Source: Streptomyces sp. AC512_CC834 (lineage in GTDB: Bacteria; Actinomycetota; Actinomycetes; Streptomycetales; Streptomycetaceae). Taken from it: 64,000 nucleotides of DNA. Below, in pieces: positions 1 to 8,474 of the stretch. The stretch is from assembly GCF_019049325.1 (NCBI RefSeq), contig NZ_JAGMUO010000128.1, forward strand, positions 210,775 through 274,774, written 5' to 3'. Below the pieces are notes generated by a model. That model did not search any database. It was not told where the DNA came from and worked only from the letters and a program-made list of their open reading frames with translations. Every line of letters begins with the position of its first letter. Position 1 is the first letter of the stretch. Made by a program: the position numbers and the translations under genes.

Positions 1-400
1 GGTGGAGCGCTTCGCCCGACGAATCGGGCGGTCACGGACCCTGTACTGGCTGACGCGAGGCGTCGGCCTGCTGAGCGCGGACGACGCCCGAGCCGCCGGT
101 GTCACCGGTCCCGCCATACGGGCGGTCGGCGGGGACGTACCGGCCCGCTACCGGCAGTGGCTCACCGATGTCGTGCACGACGTACGCCAGTTGGACGCGA
201 CCGCCGTCCTCGTTCCGACCGCGCAGGAAAGCCCGCGCGGCCGGTGGGACGCGGAGCTCCCGCCGTCGGCCGCCCTGGCGAAGCTGCTTCCCCGCCTGCT
301 GGTGGGAGCCGAACTGGGCGCGGCCCGTCTTGTCGTCGCCAGCCTCGACCCGGACCCGGACGAACTGACCGCGTGTCGGCCGGCGGTGGCCCGTGGCTGA
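1..400 (+). CDS. nuoD: NADH-quinone oxidoreductase subunit D-like, C-terminal part (cut by window edge)
   Basis: Only the 3' end is present; the gene starts outside the window. The visible 132 residues open with a stretch resembling NuoD (LYWLTRGVGLLSADDARAAGVTGPAIRA), the segment that precedes the end of the 49-kDa subunit. The end, with VASLDPDPDEL, corresponds loosely to the normal NuoD terminus but is divergent, as expected for second-copy Streptomyces nuo clusters. NuoD sits in the peripheral arm of complex I near the quinone pocket. The TGA at 398-400 overlaps the GTG of nuoH by 8 bases, so the two are translationally coupled. The assignment rests on this short segment plus the adjacent nuoH-N genes. 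Confidence 0.75.
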   Translation, partial: VERFARRIGRSRTLYWLTRGVGLLSADDARAAGVTGPAIRAVGGDVPARYRQWLTDVVHDVRQLDATAVLVPTAQESPRGRWDAELPPSAALAKLLPRLLVGAELGAARLVVASLDPDPDELTACRPAVARG

Positions 401-1322
401 GACGGGGGCGTGGTGGGCGTTGCTGGTCGCCCCGGCGATGCTGCTCGGCTTCGCGGTGCTGGCGGTGGCGGCCGACGCGGCACTGGACGCCCGGAACGCG
501 GGCCGTCGGATCACAGTCGGCAACGCGGTACGGCCGCTGCTCGCCGTGCCGGGGGCGTTGCTGGCGCAGCCCCGGCGGTTGCCCGCGCCGGACCGGCTGC
601 TGTGGCGGGCGGGCGTGATCACCGTACCGGTGGCGGCGGTGCTGTCCACGCTGGTCGTCCCGTTCGGCGACCACGTCGTCGCCGATCTGTCGGTCGGGGT
701 GGTGTGGTTCAACGCCATGGAGGTGCTGACCTGGGCCGGGCTGTGGCTGGCCGGCTGGGGCCCGAACGCCGCGTTCTCCCTGGTCGGCGGCTACCGGTTC
801 CTCGCCCAGGGCCTGGCCTACGAGCTGCCGCTGATGTTCGCGCTGATCTCGGCCGCCACGGGCGCCCAGTCCCTGCGGGTGACCGACATCGCCGACGCCC
901 AGCACGGCCTGTGGTACGCGGTGTGGATGCCGTTCGCCTTCGTCGTCTACCTGACGGGTGTCCTGGCGTTCAGTTTCCTGGGTCCGTTCGCGTACCCGGC
1001 AGGGCGGGACGTCGCCGAGGGCGTACTGGGGGAGACGAGCGGGGTGGACCGGCTGCTGCTGCAGGCCGGGCGGTGGCTGTGGCTGGCGGCCGGGGCGGCG
1101 ATGGCGGTGCCGCTGTTCCTGGGCGGTGGCGCCGGGCCGGGGCTGCCGCCGTGGGCGTGGTCGCTGGTCAAGACGCTGCTGGTGCTGACGGTGCTGGTGT
1201 GGGTATTGCGGCGGCTGCCCATGGTCCGCGCCGACCGTTACGTGGAACTGGCCTGGGTGGTGCTCCTGCCGCTGTCCGTCCTTCAGGCCCTGGTGCCGGC
1301 CCTGGTCAGTCTCGACCGCTAG
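393..1322 (+). CDS. nuoH: NADH-quinone oxidoreductase subunit H
   Basis: 309-residue polytopic membrane protein starting at a GTG that overlaps the nuoD stop. NuoH is the ND1-type subunit that joins the quinone-binding peripheral arm to the proton-pumping membrane arm. Typical stretches are visible: the conserved loop around GGYRFLAQGLAYELPL (about residues 130-145) and the acidic segment FAYPAGRDVAEGVLGE (about 197-212), matching the charged quinone-channel loops of the family. Length is a little short of the usual 320-420 residues. First membrane-arm gene of a run ending with nuoN. Confidence 0.9.
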   Translation: MAETGAWWALLVAPAMLLGFAVLAVAADAALDARNAGRRITVGNAVRPLLAVPGALLAQPRRLPAPDRLLWRAGVITVPVAAVLSTLVVPFGDHVVADLSVGVVWFNAMEVLTWAGLWLAGWGPNAAFSLVGGYRFLAQGLAYELPLMFALISAATGAQSLRVTDIADAQHGLWYAVWMPFAFVVYLTGVLAFSFLGPFAYPAGRDVAEGVLGETSGVDRLLLQAGRWLWLAAGAAMAVPLFLGGGAGPGLPPWAWSLVKTLLVLTVLVWVLRRLPMVRADRYVELAWVVLLPLSVLQALVPALVSLDR

Positions 1323-1336
1323 GAAAGGAATGCGTC

Positions 1337-1906
1337 ATGGGCACGACGAGCACGGTGCTGCTGTGGGTACTGGGCGTGCTCGCCCTGGCCGGCGCTGTCC
1401 TGGTATTCACCTTGAACTCCATGGCCCGGGTCACCTTCGCACTCCTGGCTTCCCTGGTGTGCGTGGGCGGGGTGGTGACCGTGCTGCGGTTGCCGTACCT
1501 CGGCGTGGTGATCGTGCTGATGATGGTCATGGAGATGGTGATCATGGCGGTGTTCATGATCGCGTACATGATGAATCCGGCCGGTCTGATGCCGATGTCG
1601 ATGCTGCACAACAAGCGCGGCTCACTGGTCGTCAGCGGTGTCGTGTTCGCCGCCCTGGTCGTCGGGATCTTCCTGGTGCCGTGGCCAGATCGCACGGGAG
1701 CGCGGCCCGGGGACACCACGTTCCAGGTCGGGATGTCGTTGATGGGCGACCAGATGCTGACCATGGTCACGCTCGGGTTCGCGCTCCTGGCCACCATGGT
1801 GGGCGCCACCGTCCTCGCCACCCACCGCGGCCGGTACGACCGCTTCGGCGACGACCTCGACCAGCGGCCCCCGAACGACCCGACCGCCGGAGGAGTGGGC
1901 CGATGA
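1337..1906 (+). CDS. nuoJ: NADH-quinone oxidoreductase subunit J
   Basis: 189-residue membrane protein. The ATG at 1337 follows an AGGAAAGGA ribosome site 14 bases after nuoH ends; the reading frame is open much further upstream, but that part is a shadow of nuoH. The methionine-rich helix LPYLGVVIVLMMVMEMVIMAVFMI (positions about 53-76, quoted here as the ND6-like third helix) is the family hallmark, and MGDQMLTMVTLGFALLATMVGA forms the last helix. NuoJ is the ND6-type membrane-arm subunit that shapes the quinone-proximal proton path. Its stop overlaps the nuoK ATG (ATGA). Confidence 0.85.
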   Translation: MGTTSTVLLWVLGVLALAGAVLVFTLNSMARVTFALLASLVCVGGVVTVLRLPYLGVVIVLMMVMEMVIMAVFMIAYMMNPAGLMPMSMLHNKRGSLVVSGVVFAALVVGIFLVPWPDRTGARPGDTTFQVGMSLMGDQMLTMVTLGFALLATMVGATVLATHRGRYDRFGDDLDQRPPNDPTAGGVGR

Positions 1907-2208
1907 CGTTCGAACTCCTGCTGGTCCTCGCCTCCGGACTCTTCTCGACGGGCCTGTTCGGTGCCCTCTCCCAGCAGTCCATCGTCATGATCATGATGGG
2001 GATCGAGCTGATGATCGGCGGCGTCATCGTGGCCGCCGCCGACTTCTGGTACTTCCTCGCCCCCGCCGCCGGCAGCGGCCAGGTGGTGATCGTGGCGGCC
2101 GTGGTGGCGATGGCCGTGGAAATGGCCATGGGCTTCGCCGTCACCACTGCCATCTACCGCGCCCGCCAGGTCGACATGACCGACATGGCCGAGGACCTGA
2201 AGGGATGA
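1903..2208 (+). CDS. nuoK: NADH-quinone oxidoreductase subunit K
   Basis: 101 residues, the usual NuoK (ND4L) length, with three predicted membrane helices. The second helix carries the conserved glutamate in MIMMGIELMIGG (about residues 28-39), and a second acidic residue lies in AMAVEMAMGFA (about 69-79); both correspond to the proton-channel glutamates of the family. The ATG overlaps the nuoJ stop by four bases, with a GGAGGAG ribosome site inside nuoJ. Its own stop overlaps the nuoL start. Confidence 0.88.
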   Translation: MTFELLLVLASGLFSTGLFGALSQQSIVMIMMGIELMIGGVIVAAADFWYFLAPAAGSGQVVIVAAVVAMAVEMAMGFAVTTAIYRARQVDMTDMAEDLKG

Positions 2209-4076
2209 GCGCGCTACTCTGGCTGCTCATCGCCCTCCCCCTGGGCGGCGGATCGGTACTGGCCCTCACGGGACCCCGCCGGGGCAGCCTGGTCCCCGCT
2301 ATCGGTGTGGCGGTCGCCGTGGCCACGCTCGGTGCGGCGGTCGCCGCCGCGCTGACCCGGCCGGACGCGAGCGCTCCGCTGTTCGCCGGGATGGAGGCGG
2401 GGCTGGCGGTGGACGGCCTGTCCGCGGTGATGGTGGTCACCGTCGCCGCGGTCACCACCGCCGTGCTGGCCTTCGCCGCAGGGGAGTTCGCCGCCCACGA
2501 GAACAGGGGCCGGTTCTTCGGGCTCATGCTGCTCTTCGCCGGGGCCATGCTGGTCACCGTCACGGCGACCACCCTGCCGCTGTTGCTGATGGCCTGGGAG
2601 CTGATGGGTGCCACTAGCTGGGCGCTGATCGGCTACTGGTGGCGGCGGCCGGAGCGGGCGGAGGCCGCCGACGTCGCGTTCCTCACCACCCGCGCCGCCG
2701 ACCTCGGCCTGTACCTGGCCGCGGGTGCCGCAGTGGCCGGCGGCATCGGCTCGCTGCGCCTGGACGCCCTGCCGCACGCGGATGCGCCCTGGCTGCACGT
2801 GGTCACCGCCGGCGTGGTGGTGGCCGCCCTTGGCAAGTCCGCGCAACTGCCGTTCTCGTTCTGGCTGTCGCGCGCCATGCAGGGCCCCAGCTCCGTCTCG
2901 GCACTGCTGCACTCGGCGACCATGGTCGCCGCCGGCGCCTACCTGCTGCTGCGACTCGCCCCGTTGCTGGACGCCACGGTCTGGGCGGGGCCCCTGGTCG
3001 CCTGGACCGGCGCAGCCACCGCCCTGGTCCTGGGGCTGGTCGCGGTGGCCCAGAGCGACCTCAAGCAGCTCCTCGCGGCCTCCACCTCGGCGCAGCTCGG
3101 CTTCATGGTGCTGGCCGCGGGCAGCGGCGGCGTCGCCGCGGGCACCACGCAGCTCGTCGCCCACGCCGCCACCAAGTCGGGTCTGTTCCTCGCCGCGGGC
3201 GCCTGGCTGACCGCGCTGGGCACCAAGCAACTGCCCGCCCTGCGCGGCGCGGCCCGCGCCCACCCACTGGTCGGCGTGGCCTTCACGGTGGGCGCCCTCA
3301 CTCTGGCCGGGCTGCCGCCCCTGTCCCTGTGGGCGGCCAAGGACGAAGTCCTCGCCGCCGCCCACACCGAGTCAACCGCGCTGTACTCGGTGGGCCTCGC
3401 GGCGGCGGCCGTCGCCGCCATGTACAGCGTCAAAGCAGTCTGGTACGTCACCCGTCCCCTCCCGCACGACGCGGGATCCGGGTACGACACCGAGGAGCGC
3501 GGCACCCGTCGCGTCGCCCCTACGACACCGGCCCCACTCCTCGCCCTCACCCTCGCCGCGGCGGTACTGGGAGTGCTGGCCCTGCCAGGACCGGCGTCCT
3601 GGCTGAAACGGCTGGTCGGGGCCCAGGGTGAACCGTCCCCCGAGCCCTGGGAACTCGGATTGTCCGCCGGGGTGGCGCTCGCCGCCGCCGGCCTGGCCTG
3701 GAGGTGGGCGTCCCGCCCGGCACCCGCACTACGTGCCGCCGTCCGAGTGGTCCACGGGTGGCTGTACCTGGAGCAGGCGGCGAGGCTCGTCGTGGTCCGC
3801 CCGGTGCTGGGCCTCGCGCGCACGCTGGCCGCCTTCGACGACCGCGTCGTCGACGGTGCCGTACGGCAGACCGCCCGCGGCGGCCTCGCGGCGGCCCGGC
3901 TCGCACGCCGTCTCGACGACGGCGGCATCGACGCCGGAATCCGTGCCGTCGCGACCGGCGCGCGGAGCCTGGGCCGGTGGGCGCGCCGCCCACAGACCGG
4001 ACTGCTGCACCAGTACTACGCCCAGGCCGCCGTGGGCTTCGTCGTACTGGTCCTGATCATCCTGTTGGTGAGGTAA
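2205..4076 (+). CDS. nuoL: NADH-quinone oxidoreductase subunit L
   Basis: 623-residue antiporter-like subunit, normal NuoL length. The proton-translocation core is visible: MAWELMGATSWALIGYWW (about 129-146, with the conserved glutamate), KSAQLPFSFWLSRAMQGPSSVSALLHSATMVAAG region (about 207-240, lysine, proline and histidine hallmarks), and AQSDLKQLLAASTSAQLGFM (about 282-301). The long C-terminal part (beyond about 430) is the lateral helix region that binds NuoJ and NuoN. Starts at an ATG overlapping the nuoK stop. nuoM follows after five bases. Confidence 0.92.
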   Translation: MSALLWLLIALPLGGGSVLALTGPRRGSLVPAIGVAVAVATLGAAVAAALTRPDASAPLFAGMEAGLAVDGLSAVMVVTVAAVTTAVLAFAAGEFAAHENRGRFFGLMLLFAGAMLVTVTATTLPLLLMAWELMGATSWALIGYWWRRPERAEAADVAFLTTRAADLGLYLAAGAAVAGGIGSLRLDALPHADAPWLHVVTAGVVVAALGKSAQLPFSFWLSRAMQGPSSVSALLHSATMVAAGAYLLLRLAPLLDATVWAGPLVAWTGAATALVLGLVAVAQSDLKQLLAASTSAQLGFMVLAAGSGGVAAGTTQLVAHAATKSGLFLAAGAWLTALGTKQLPALRGAARAHPLVGVAFTVGALTLAGLPPLSLWAAKDEVLAAAHTESTALYSVGLAAAAVAAMYSVKAVWYVTRPLPHDAGSGYDTEERGTRRVAPTTPAPLLALTLAAAVLGVLALPGPASWLKRLVGAQGEPSPEPWELGLSAGVALAAAGLAWRWASRPAPALRAAVRVVHGWLYLEQAARLVVVRPVLGLARTLAAFDDRVVDGAVRQTARGGLAAARLARRLDDGGIDAGIRAVATGARSLGRWARRPQTGLLHQYYAQAAVGFVVLVLIILLVR

Positions 4077-4081
4077 CTCCT

Positions 4082-5587
4082 GTGCTGAGCGTCGTCACGT
4101 TTCTGCCGCTCCTGGTGTGCGCGGTGCTGCCGCTCCTGCCGCGCACCCTCCCCGAGCGGGCGTACGTGTGGGTGTGGATCGCCACCGCTGCCGTGGACCT
4201 GGCCCTGGTCGTCGGCCTGTGGGCCGGCTACGACCCCGACGGCGGGATGCAGTACGAGCAGCGGGCGCGCTGGATCCCCAGCGCAGGAGTCGGGTACCAC
4301 GTGGGCGTCGACGGCCTGTCCCTGCCCCTGGTCGCTCTGACCTGCCTGCTGTTCCTGGCCGTCGCCGTCCACTCCCTGCGCGAAAGGCGGCGCGTACGCT
4401 CCTACGTCTGCCTCTTCCTGTTCCTGCAGACGGTCAGCACCGGTCTGTTCGTCGCCCTCGATCTCATCCTGTTCTTCGTCTTCTTCGACCTCTCGATCGT
4501 CGGCATGTTCTTCGTCATCGCGGGCTGGGGCCACGGCGAACGAGCCAGGGCCGCGGCCCTGAAGTTCTTCCTGTACACCTTCGTCGGCTCGCTCGCCCTC
4601 CTGCTCGGCTTCATCGGCCTCTACCTGGCGGCCGACCCGCACACCTTCGACATCGTCGACCTCACCCGCGTGAACCCGCTGGCCGGACGTGGCCTGTACG
4701 CGGGCCTGGTACTGCTGGCCATCGGCGTCGGCCTCGCGGTCAAAACACCGACCGTGCCCTTCCACACCTGGCTGCCGCCCGCCCACACCGACGCCCCCGC
4801 CACCGGCTCGGCCATCCTCGCCGGGGTCCTGCTGAAAATGGGCACCTACGGTTTCGTGCGCATCGCCATGCCGCTACTGCCCGGCAGTTGGCGCCAGTAC
4901 GCGCTCGTCATCGTGATCGTCGGCGCCGTGTCCGTCGTCTACGGGGCCCTGGTGGCGTTGGCGCAGACGGACTTCAAGCGCATGATCGCCTACACGTCGG
5001 TCAACCACATGGGCTACGTCGTCCTGGCCGTCGGCGCCGCAGGGACGCTCGCGGGCAGCGACGCCCAGGCGCGCACCCTGGCGGTGACCGGGGCGGTCAC
5101 CCAGATGGTCAGCCACGGCCTGATCACGGCTGCTCTCTTCCTGCTCGCCGGTGTCCTCTACGACCGCGGACGCACCTACACGATGGACTCGTACTCCGGC
5201 CTGGCCGCGCACGTCCCGCGCTTCGCGGCGGTCACCGTGGTCGCCGCGTTCGCCAGCCTCGGCATTCCCGGCTTCTCCGGCTTCATCGCCGAATTCCAGA
5301 TCTTCACCGGCAGCCTGGCCTCTCACGCGGTCGCCACTGCCATCGCCGTGACCGGCATTCTGATCACCGCCGCCCTGTTCTTGACCGTACTGCGGCGCAT
5401 GTTCCTCGGCACCCCGCGCCTTCCCGAGACCATCCCCACCGGCGGCATCCGCGACCTGGGACGGACCGAGGCGCTGTCCACGGTGCCGCTGCTCGCGGTG
5501 GCCCTGGTGATCGGCGTCGCGCCGCGGTGGCTGCTGGACGTCATCGAACCGGCCAGCCGTACCCTGACCGGCCTGGTGGCGCGGTGA
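4082..5587 (+). CDS. nuoM: NADH-quinone oxidoreductase subunit M
   Basis: 501-residue antiporter-like membrane subunit. The GTG at 4082 directly follows nuoL; the open frame upstream belongs to a nuoL shadow. Family hallmarks: the first glutamate helix is altered to DLILFFVFFDLSIVGMFFVI (about 139-158), where many NuoM proteins have glutamate in the phrase FFEL/FFEW. This copy has Asp (FFDLS), a conservative change. Also visible are KTPTVPFHTWLPPAHTDAPATGS (about 221-243) and AQTDFKRMIAYTSVNHMGYV (about 298-317). The last base triplet overlaps the nuoN GTG. Confidence 0.92.
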   Translation: MLSVVTFLPLLVCAVLPLLPRTLPERAYVWVWIATAAVDLALVVGLWAGYDPDGGMQYEQRARWIPSAGVGYHVGVDGLSLPLVALTCLLFLAVAVHSLRERRRVRSYVCLFLFLQTVSTGLFVALDLILFFVFFDLSIVGMFFVIAGWGHGERARAAALKFFLYTFVGSLALLLGFIGLYLAADPHTFDIVDLTRVNPLAGRGLYAGLVLLAIGVGLAVKTPTVPFHTWLPPAHTDAPATGSAILAGVLLKMGTYGFVRIAMPLLPGSWRQYALVIVIVGAVSVVYGALVALAQTDFKRMIAYTSVNHMGYVVLAVGAAGTLAGSDAQARTLAVTGAVTQMVSHGLITAALFLLAGVLYDRGRTYTMDSYSGLAAHVPRFAAVTVVAAFASLGIPGFSGFIAEFQIFTGSLASHAVATAIAVTGILITAALFLTVLRRMFLGTPRLPETIPTGGIRDLGRTEALSTVPLLAVALVIGVAPRWLLDVIEPASRTLTGLVAR

Positions 5588-7005
5588 ACGAAAACCTGGC
5601 TGCCCTCATCCCCGAGATCGCCCTCCTCGGCGCCGCCGTCATCGGGCTCCTGGCCGGTTCCTGGCTGCCCCGCCGGCGCCAGTGGCTGGTGGCCGTACTC
5701 GCGGCTGCCGCCTGCGTGACCGGCCTGGCGGCCACCGCCGTCACCATGACCACCGACCGCGAGCAGACCGTCTTCGCCGCCGCGTTCGCCGTCGACACCG
5801 CCACCGACATCGGCCGGCTCATCGTGCTCGCCGCCCTGCTGCTGATCATCGGTATGTCGGTGGAGACCGTGAGGGGCCACAAACGCGAAGCCGAATACTG
5901 GGTGCTGCTCCTGATGACCGGTGCCGGCACCCTCGCCCTCATCGGCGCAAACGACCTGCTGATGCTGTTCGCCGCCTACCTGCTGGCCAGCGTCCCCGCC
6001 TACACACTCGCCGGTTTCGCGAAGGACGCCCCCGGCACCGAAGCCGCCCTGAAGTACTACCTGATGGGCGCGCTGCTGGGCATCACCATGCTCGCCGGCA
6101 CCGCGCTCCTCTACAGCGCCGGCCACGCCACCCACTACAGCGACCTCGCCCAAACCCTGCCTTCCGCCCCCTACGGACTCGTCGCCGTCGGACTGGTCGG
6201 CGTCCTCGCCGGCCTGCTCTTCAAGGTCGGCGCGGTACCGGCCCACTTCTGGGTGCCCGACGTCACCGACGGGGCTCCGGCACCCGTCGCCGCGTACGTC
6301 ACCACCCTGCCCAAAGTCGGTGCCCTGATCGCCGGTTACCGACTACTGCACCAGGCAATGGCCGACAGCGACGTCAACTGGCCGCTACTCCTCGCAATCC
6401 TGGCCGCGGTCACCATGACCCTGGGCAACCTCGCGGCGTTCTTCCAGACCTCCGTCAAACGCCTGCTCGCCTACTCCACCATCAGCCAGGTCGGCTACCT
6501 CCTCATGGCCCTGGCCGTCACCACCCGCAGCGACACCGCCCAGAGGAGCCTGCTGCTCTACCTGGCCGCCTACGCCGCCACCAACCTCGGCGCCTTCGCC
6601 GTCGTCACCGCGCTCCCCCGGGCCCGTACCCTCACCGACTACCGCGGCCTCGCCCGCCGCCGCCCCGGCCTCGCAGCCGTACTCGTCGTCTGTCTCCTGG
6701 GCCTGGTCGGCACGCCGCCCACCGGCGTCTTCCTCGGCAAGCTGGAAATCTTCAGCGCGACCATCGACGGCGACTACACCTGGCTCGCCGTCCTCGCCGT
6801 CGCCAACACCGTCGCCTCGCTCTTCTACTACCTGCGCTGGCTCGGCCCGCTGTTCCTCACCACCGACACGGCACCCTCCGACACACACGCGGGCGCGGGA
6901 CGCTGGCCCGCCGTCACCGCTCACCTGGCAGCAGCCCTCTCCCTTGCACTCGGCATCGCCGGGCAGGCTGTTCTCACCGTCGCCGAGGGACCGCTGCTGT
7001 CGTGA
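5584..7005 (+). CDS. nuoN: NADH-quinone oxidoreductase subunit N
   Basis: 473 residues, the third antiporter-like subunit and the last gene of this operon. Starts at GTG within a GTGA overlap with nuoM. Hallmarks: LFAAYLLASVPAYTLAGFAK (about 129-148), KVGAVPAHFWVPDVTDGAP (about 216-234), and FQTSVKRLLAYSTISQVGY (about 288-306). In the first motif the usual Glu is replaced: LLMLFAAYLLAS where many NuoN proteins read LLxLFxALEL. No gene for NuoE, F or G is visible, but the upstream part of the operon is outside the window. Chromosomal synteny breaks down directly after this gene. Confidence 0.9.
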   Translation: MNENLAALIPEIALLGAAVIGLLAGSWLPRRRQWLVAVLAAAACVTGLAATAVTMTTDREQTVFAAAFAVDTATDIGRLIVLAALLLIIGMSVETVRGHKREAEYWVLLLMTGAGTLALIGANDLLMLFAAYLLASVPAYTLAGFAKDAPGTEAALKYYLMGALLGITMLAGTALLYSAGHATHYSDLAQTLPSAPYGLVAVGLVGVLAGLLFKVGAVPAHFWVPDVTDGAPAPVAAYVTTLPKVGALIAGYRLLHQAMADSDVNWPLLLAILAAVTMTLGNLAAFFQTSVKRLLAYSTISQVGYLLMALAVTTRSDTAQRSLLLYLAAYAATNLGAFAVVTALPRARTLTDYRGLARRRPGLAAVLVVCLLGLVGTPPTGVFLGKLEIFSATIDGDYTWLAVLAVANTVASLFYYLRWLGPLFLTTDTAPSDTHAGAGRWPAVTAHLAAALSLALGIAGQAVLTVAEGPLLS

Positions 7006-7181
7006 AGTTCCATGCGTCCTCGAGCTGGCCGAGTCGAAGGCCGGGGCAGCGAGGGTGTCGCTGAAGTCGGACGGGTCGACGACGTCGATCTCTAGGAACA
7101 GGACGTCGGCCGGGCCGGGCACGGGATCCCTCTTGCTGGCGGAGGTGGCGAAGCGTGTAGGAGGTGGCAGCCCTGCTGACT
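7006..7181. other. Non-coding spacer with possible permease-tail relic
   Basis: No intact gene is seen. On the minus strand, 7122 down to about 7016 can be read as PADVLFLEIDVVDPSDFS followed by unrelated sequence; this resembles an internal segment of the C-terminal cytoplasmic domain of large actinobacterial amino-acid permeases. It has no start context or continuation, so if the likeness is real it is a decayed scrap. It marks the point where the conserved nuo operon gives way to rearranged DNA. Confidence 0.25.
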
Positions 7182-7363
7182 CCGGGGAGCTCGTGTACGG
7201 CCGCTGGGAGGCGGCCTACAACGGCGCGAAGACCGCCAAGGTGCCTGACGTCCTCGCGGTTGCCCTGACCACCGACCCGGCCACGGCGGAGTTCTTCGAG
7301 AAGTCCGAGACCCGGGCGTGCCGGATAGAGAAGTACCTAGCGATGCTGGCCAAGGGCGAAAGC
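7182..7363 (+). pseudogene. Relic of a YdeI/OmpD-associated (DUF1905-type) family gene
   Basis: The plus-strand reading GELVYGRWEAAYNGAKTAKVPDVL and onward matches the C-terminal part of YdeI/OmpD-associated proteins, which normally read GRW-AAY ... VP-DL ... FF--L---NRYA ... KKPETRARRIEKYVAMLA-GE. Here FFEK is followed immediately by SETRACRIEKYLAMLAKGE, so the NRYA-containing stretch of roughly 15-20 residues is missing. No N-terminal half is present. The reading frame then runs on with unrelated residues into the terminal repeat of the adjacent insertion sequence. I read this as a truncated, internally deleted relic rather than a working gene. Confidence 0.6.
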
Positions 7364-7451
7364 TGTACCCGTAGTCCCGAAGCGCAACCGGGTAGTACTC
7401 CGGGGGCCCGGCGCGCCTGCGGCCCCGGCCGCAGCCACCAAATGCCTCACT

Positions 7452-8348
7452 GAACCTCTTTCATCCTGTGCTGGCGGGTGAAATGGGCTGGTCAGCGGAC
7501 GTGGTGACGAGGCAGGGCCCCTCGTCGTTGGCGTGGTGATTCCACTCAGCACACCGGCGACCGAAGGGGCCCTGTTGGTTCCGTATCGAGCCACGCTCGA
7601 CGTCCCGCACGAGCTCGTCGAGCATGTTGCCTGGCTGCTCTACGAGCACCGCCGCGCACGCAACACCCGCTGGCGGAAGCTCGGCTGCTTCGACCAGGCA
7701 CTGCTCACGCTGGTCCACCTGCGCAAGAACGAGACGTTCGCCCAGCTCGGCGCAGGGTTCGCGATATCGCAGGCCACCGCCTGGCGCTACGTGGACGAGG
7801 CCCTGGAGGTGCTGGCCTCCTGGGCCCCAGGCCTCCACGAAGCCCTCACCGGCCTCGGTGAGGGCGACCACGTCATCGTTGACGGCACACTGATCCCCAC
7901 CGACCGCGTCCGCGCCGATCAGCCGTACTACTCGCAGAAACACAAGAAGCACGGCATGAACGTGCAGGTCATCGCCCGTCCGGACGGCACACCCCTGTGG
8001 TTCTCCCGCGCGACGCCGGGCCGCACACACGACCTGACCTCGGCCCGCGCCCACGGCATCGTCCAGGCCTGCCTGACCCGGCAGATCCTTGTGCTGGCAG
8101 ACCGCGCCTACCAGGGTGCCGGCGCCATCTTCCGCACCCCGTACTACCACCACAGCGAACAACCCGAGCACTACCAGCAGTTCAACCGCGACCACGCCCG
8201 ACTCCGAGCCCCCGGTGAACGTGCCTTCGCCCGACTCAAGTCCTGGCGCATCATGCGCAGAGCACGCTCCTCCACCCGCCGCGTCAGCCGCACCGTCCAA
8301 GCCATCCACGTACTACTGACCTGCGACTATTCAGGATGAAAGAGGTTC
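7452..8348 (+). mobile_element. IS5-family (ISL2-type) insertion sequence, 897 bp
   Basis: Bounded by perfect 17-bp inverted repeats: left 7452-7468 (gaacctctttcatcctg), right 8332-8348. The flanking triplets are both ACT (7449-7451 and 8349-8351), a 3-bp target duplication of the ANT pattern known for the ISL2 subgroup. It encodes one transposase, whose TGA stop lies inside the right repeat. Both ends, the duplication and the reading frame are intact, so this looks like a recent, potentially active insertion between the YdeI relic and the RNase P attachment core. Confidence 0.9.
7575..8339 (+). CDS. IS5-family transposase (DDE_Tnp_4 type)
   Basis: 254 residues from a TTG at 7575, chosen because a GAAGGGG ribosome site lies just upstream and because relatives begin near LVPYRATLDVPHELVEHV; a GTG at 7533 would add 14 residues. 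N-terminal helix-turn-helix (about 30-75, with FAQLGAGFAISQATAWRYV) is followed by a DDE catalytic core. Likely catalytic acids are Asp103 (VIVDGTL), Asp176 (VLADRAYQGAG) and Glu215 (APGERAF). The conserved YYS-KHK-HGMNVQV motif is at about 118-133. It should cut and rejoin the surrounding 17-bp repeats. No frameshift or internal stop is seen. Confidence 0.88.
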   Translation: MVPYRATLDVPHELVEHVAWLLYEHRRARNTRWRKLGCFDQALLTLVHLRKNETFAQLGAGFAISQATAWRYVDEALEVLASWAPGLHEALTGLGEGDHVIVDGTLIPTDRVRADQPYYSQKHKKHGMNVQVIARPDGTPLWFSRATPGRTHDLTSARAHGIVQACLTRQILVLADRAYQGAGAIFRTPYYHHSEQPEHYQQFNRDHARLRAPGERAFARLKSWRIMRRARSSTRRVSRTVQAIHVLLTCDYSG

Positions 8349-8401
8349 ACTGAACGTAACGAAACGTCAGAGGACCTTTCCAAGGAGAGGCCGCAGGTGG
8401 C

Positions 8402-8438
8402 GGCAGACGAGTCGGGCTGTACGCCGGGTTCTGTCGCC
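8402..8438 (-). other. 3' terminal 37 nt of RNase P RNA (rnpB), candidate integration attachment core
   Basis: Read on the minus strand, this segment is ggcgacagaacccggcgtac followed by agcccgactcgtctgcc. As I recall it, this is the exact 3' end of streptomycete RNase P RNA, including the universally conserved ACAGAACCCGGC block. The rest of rnpB, which would continue toward higher coordinates, is absent: sequence diverges right after position 8438 and a xis-like gene begins 37 bases on. A 3'-terminal RNA-gene fragment next to a xis/integrase pair is the classic footprint of an att site. I infer that the element uses rnpB as attB. The intact rnpB was not found in this window. Confidence 0.65.
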
Positions 8439-8474
8439 CTACCAAGAACATGGGCACCAGCCGCTCTTGGCCGA

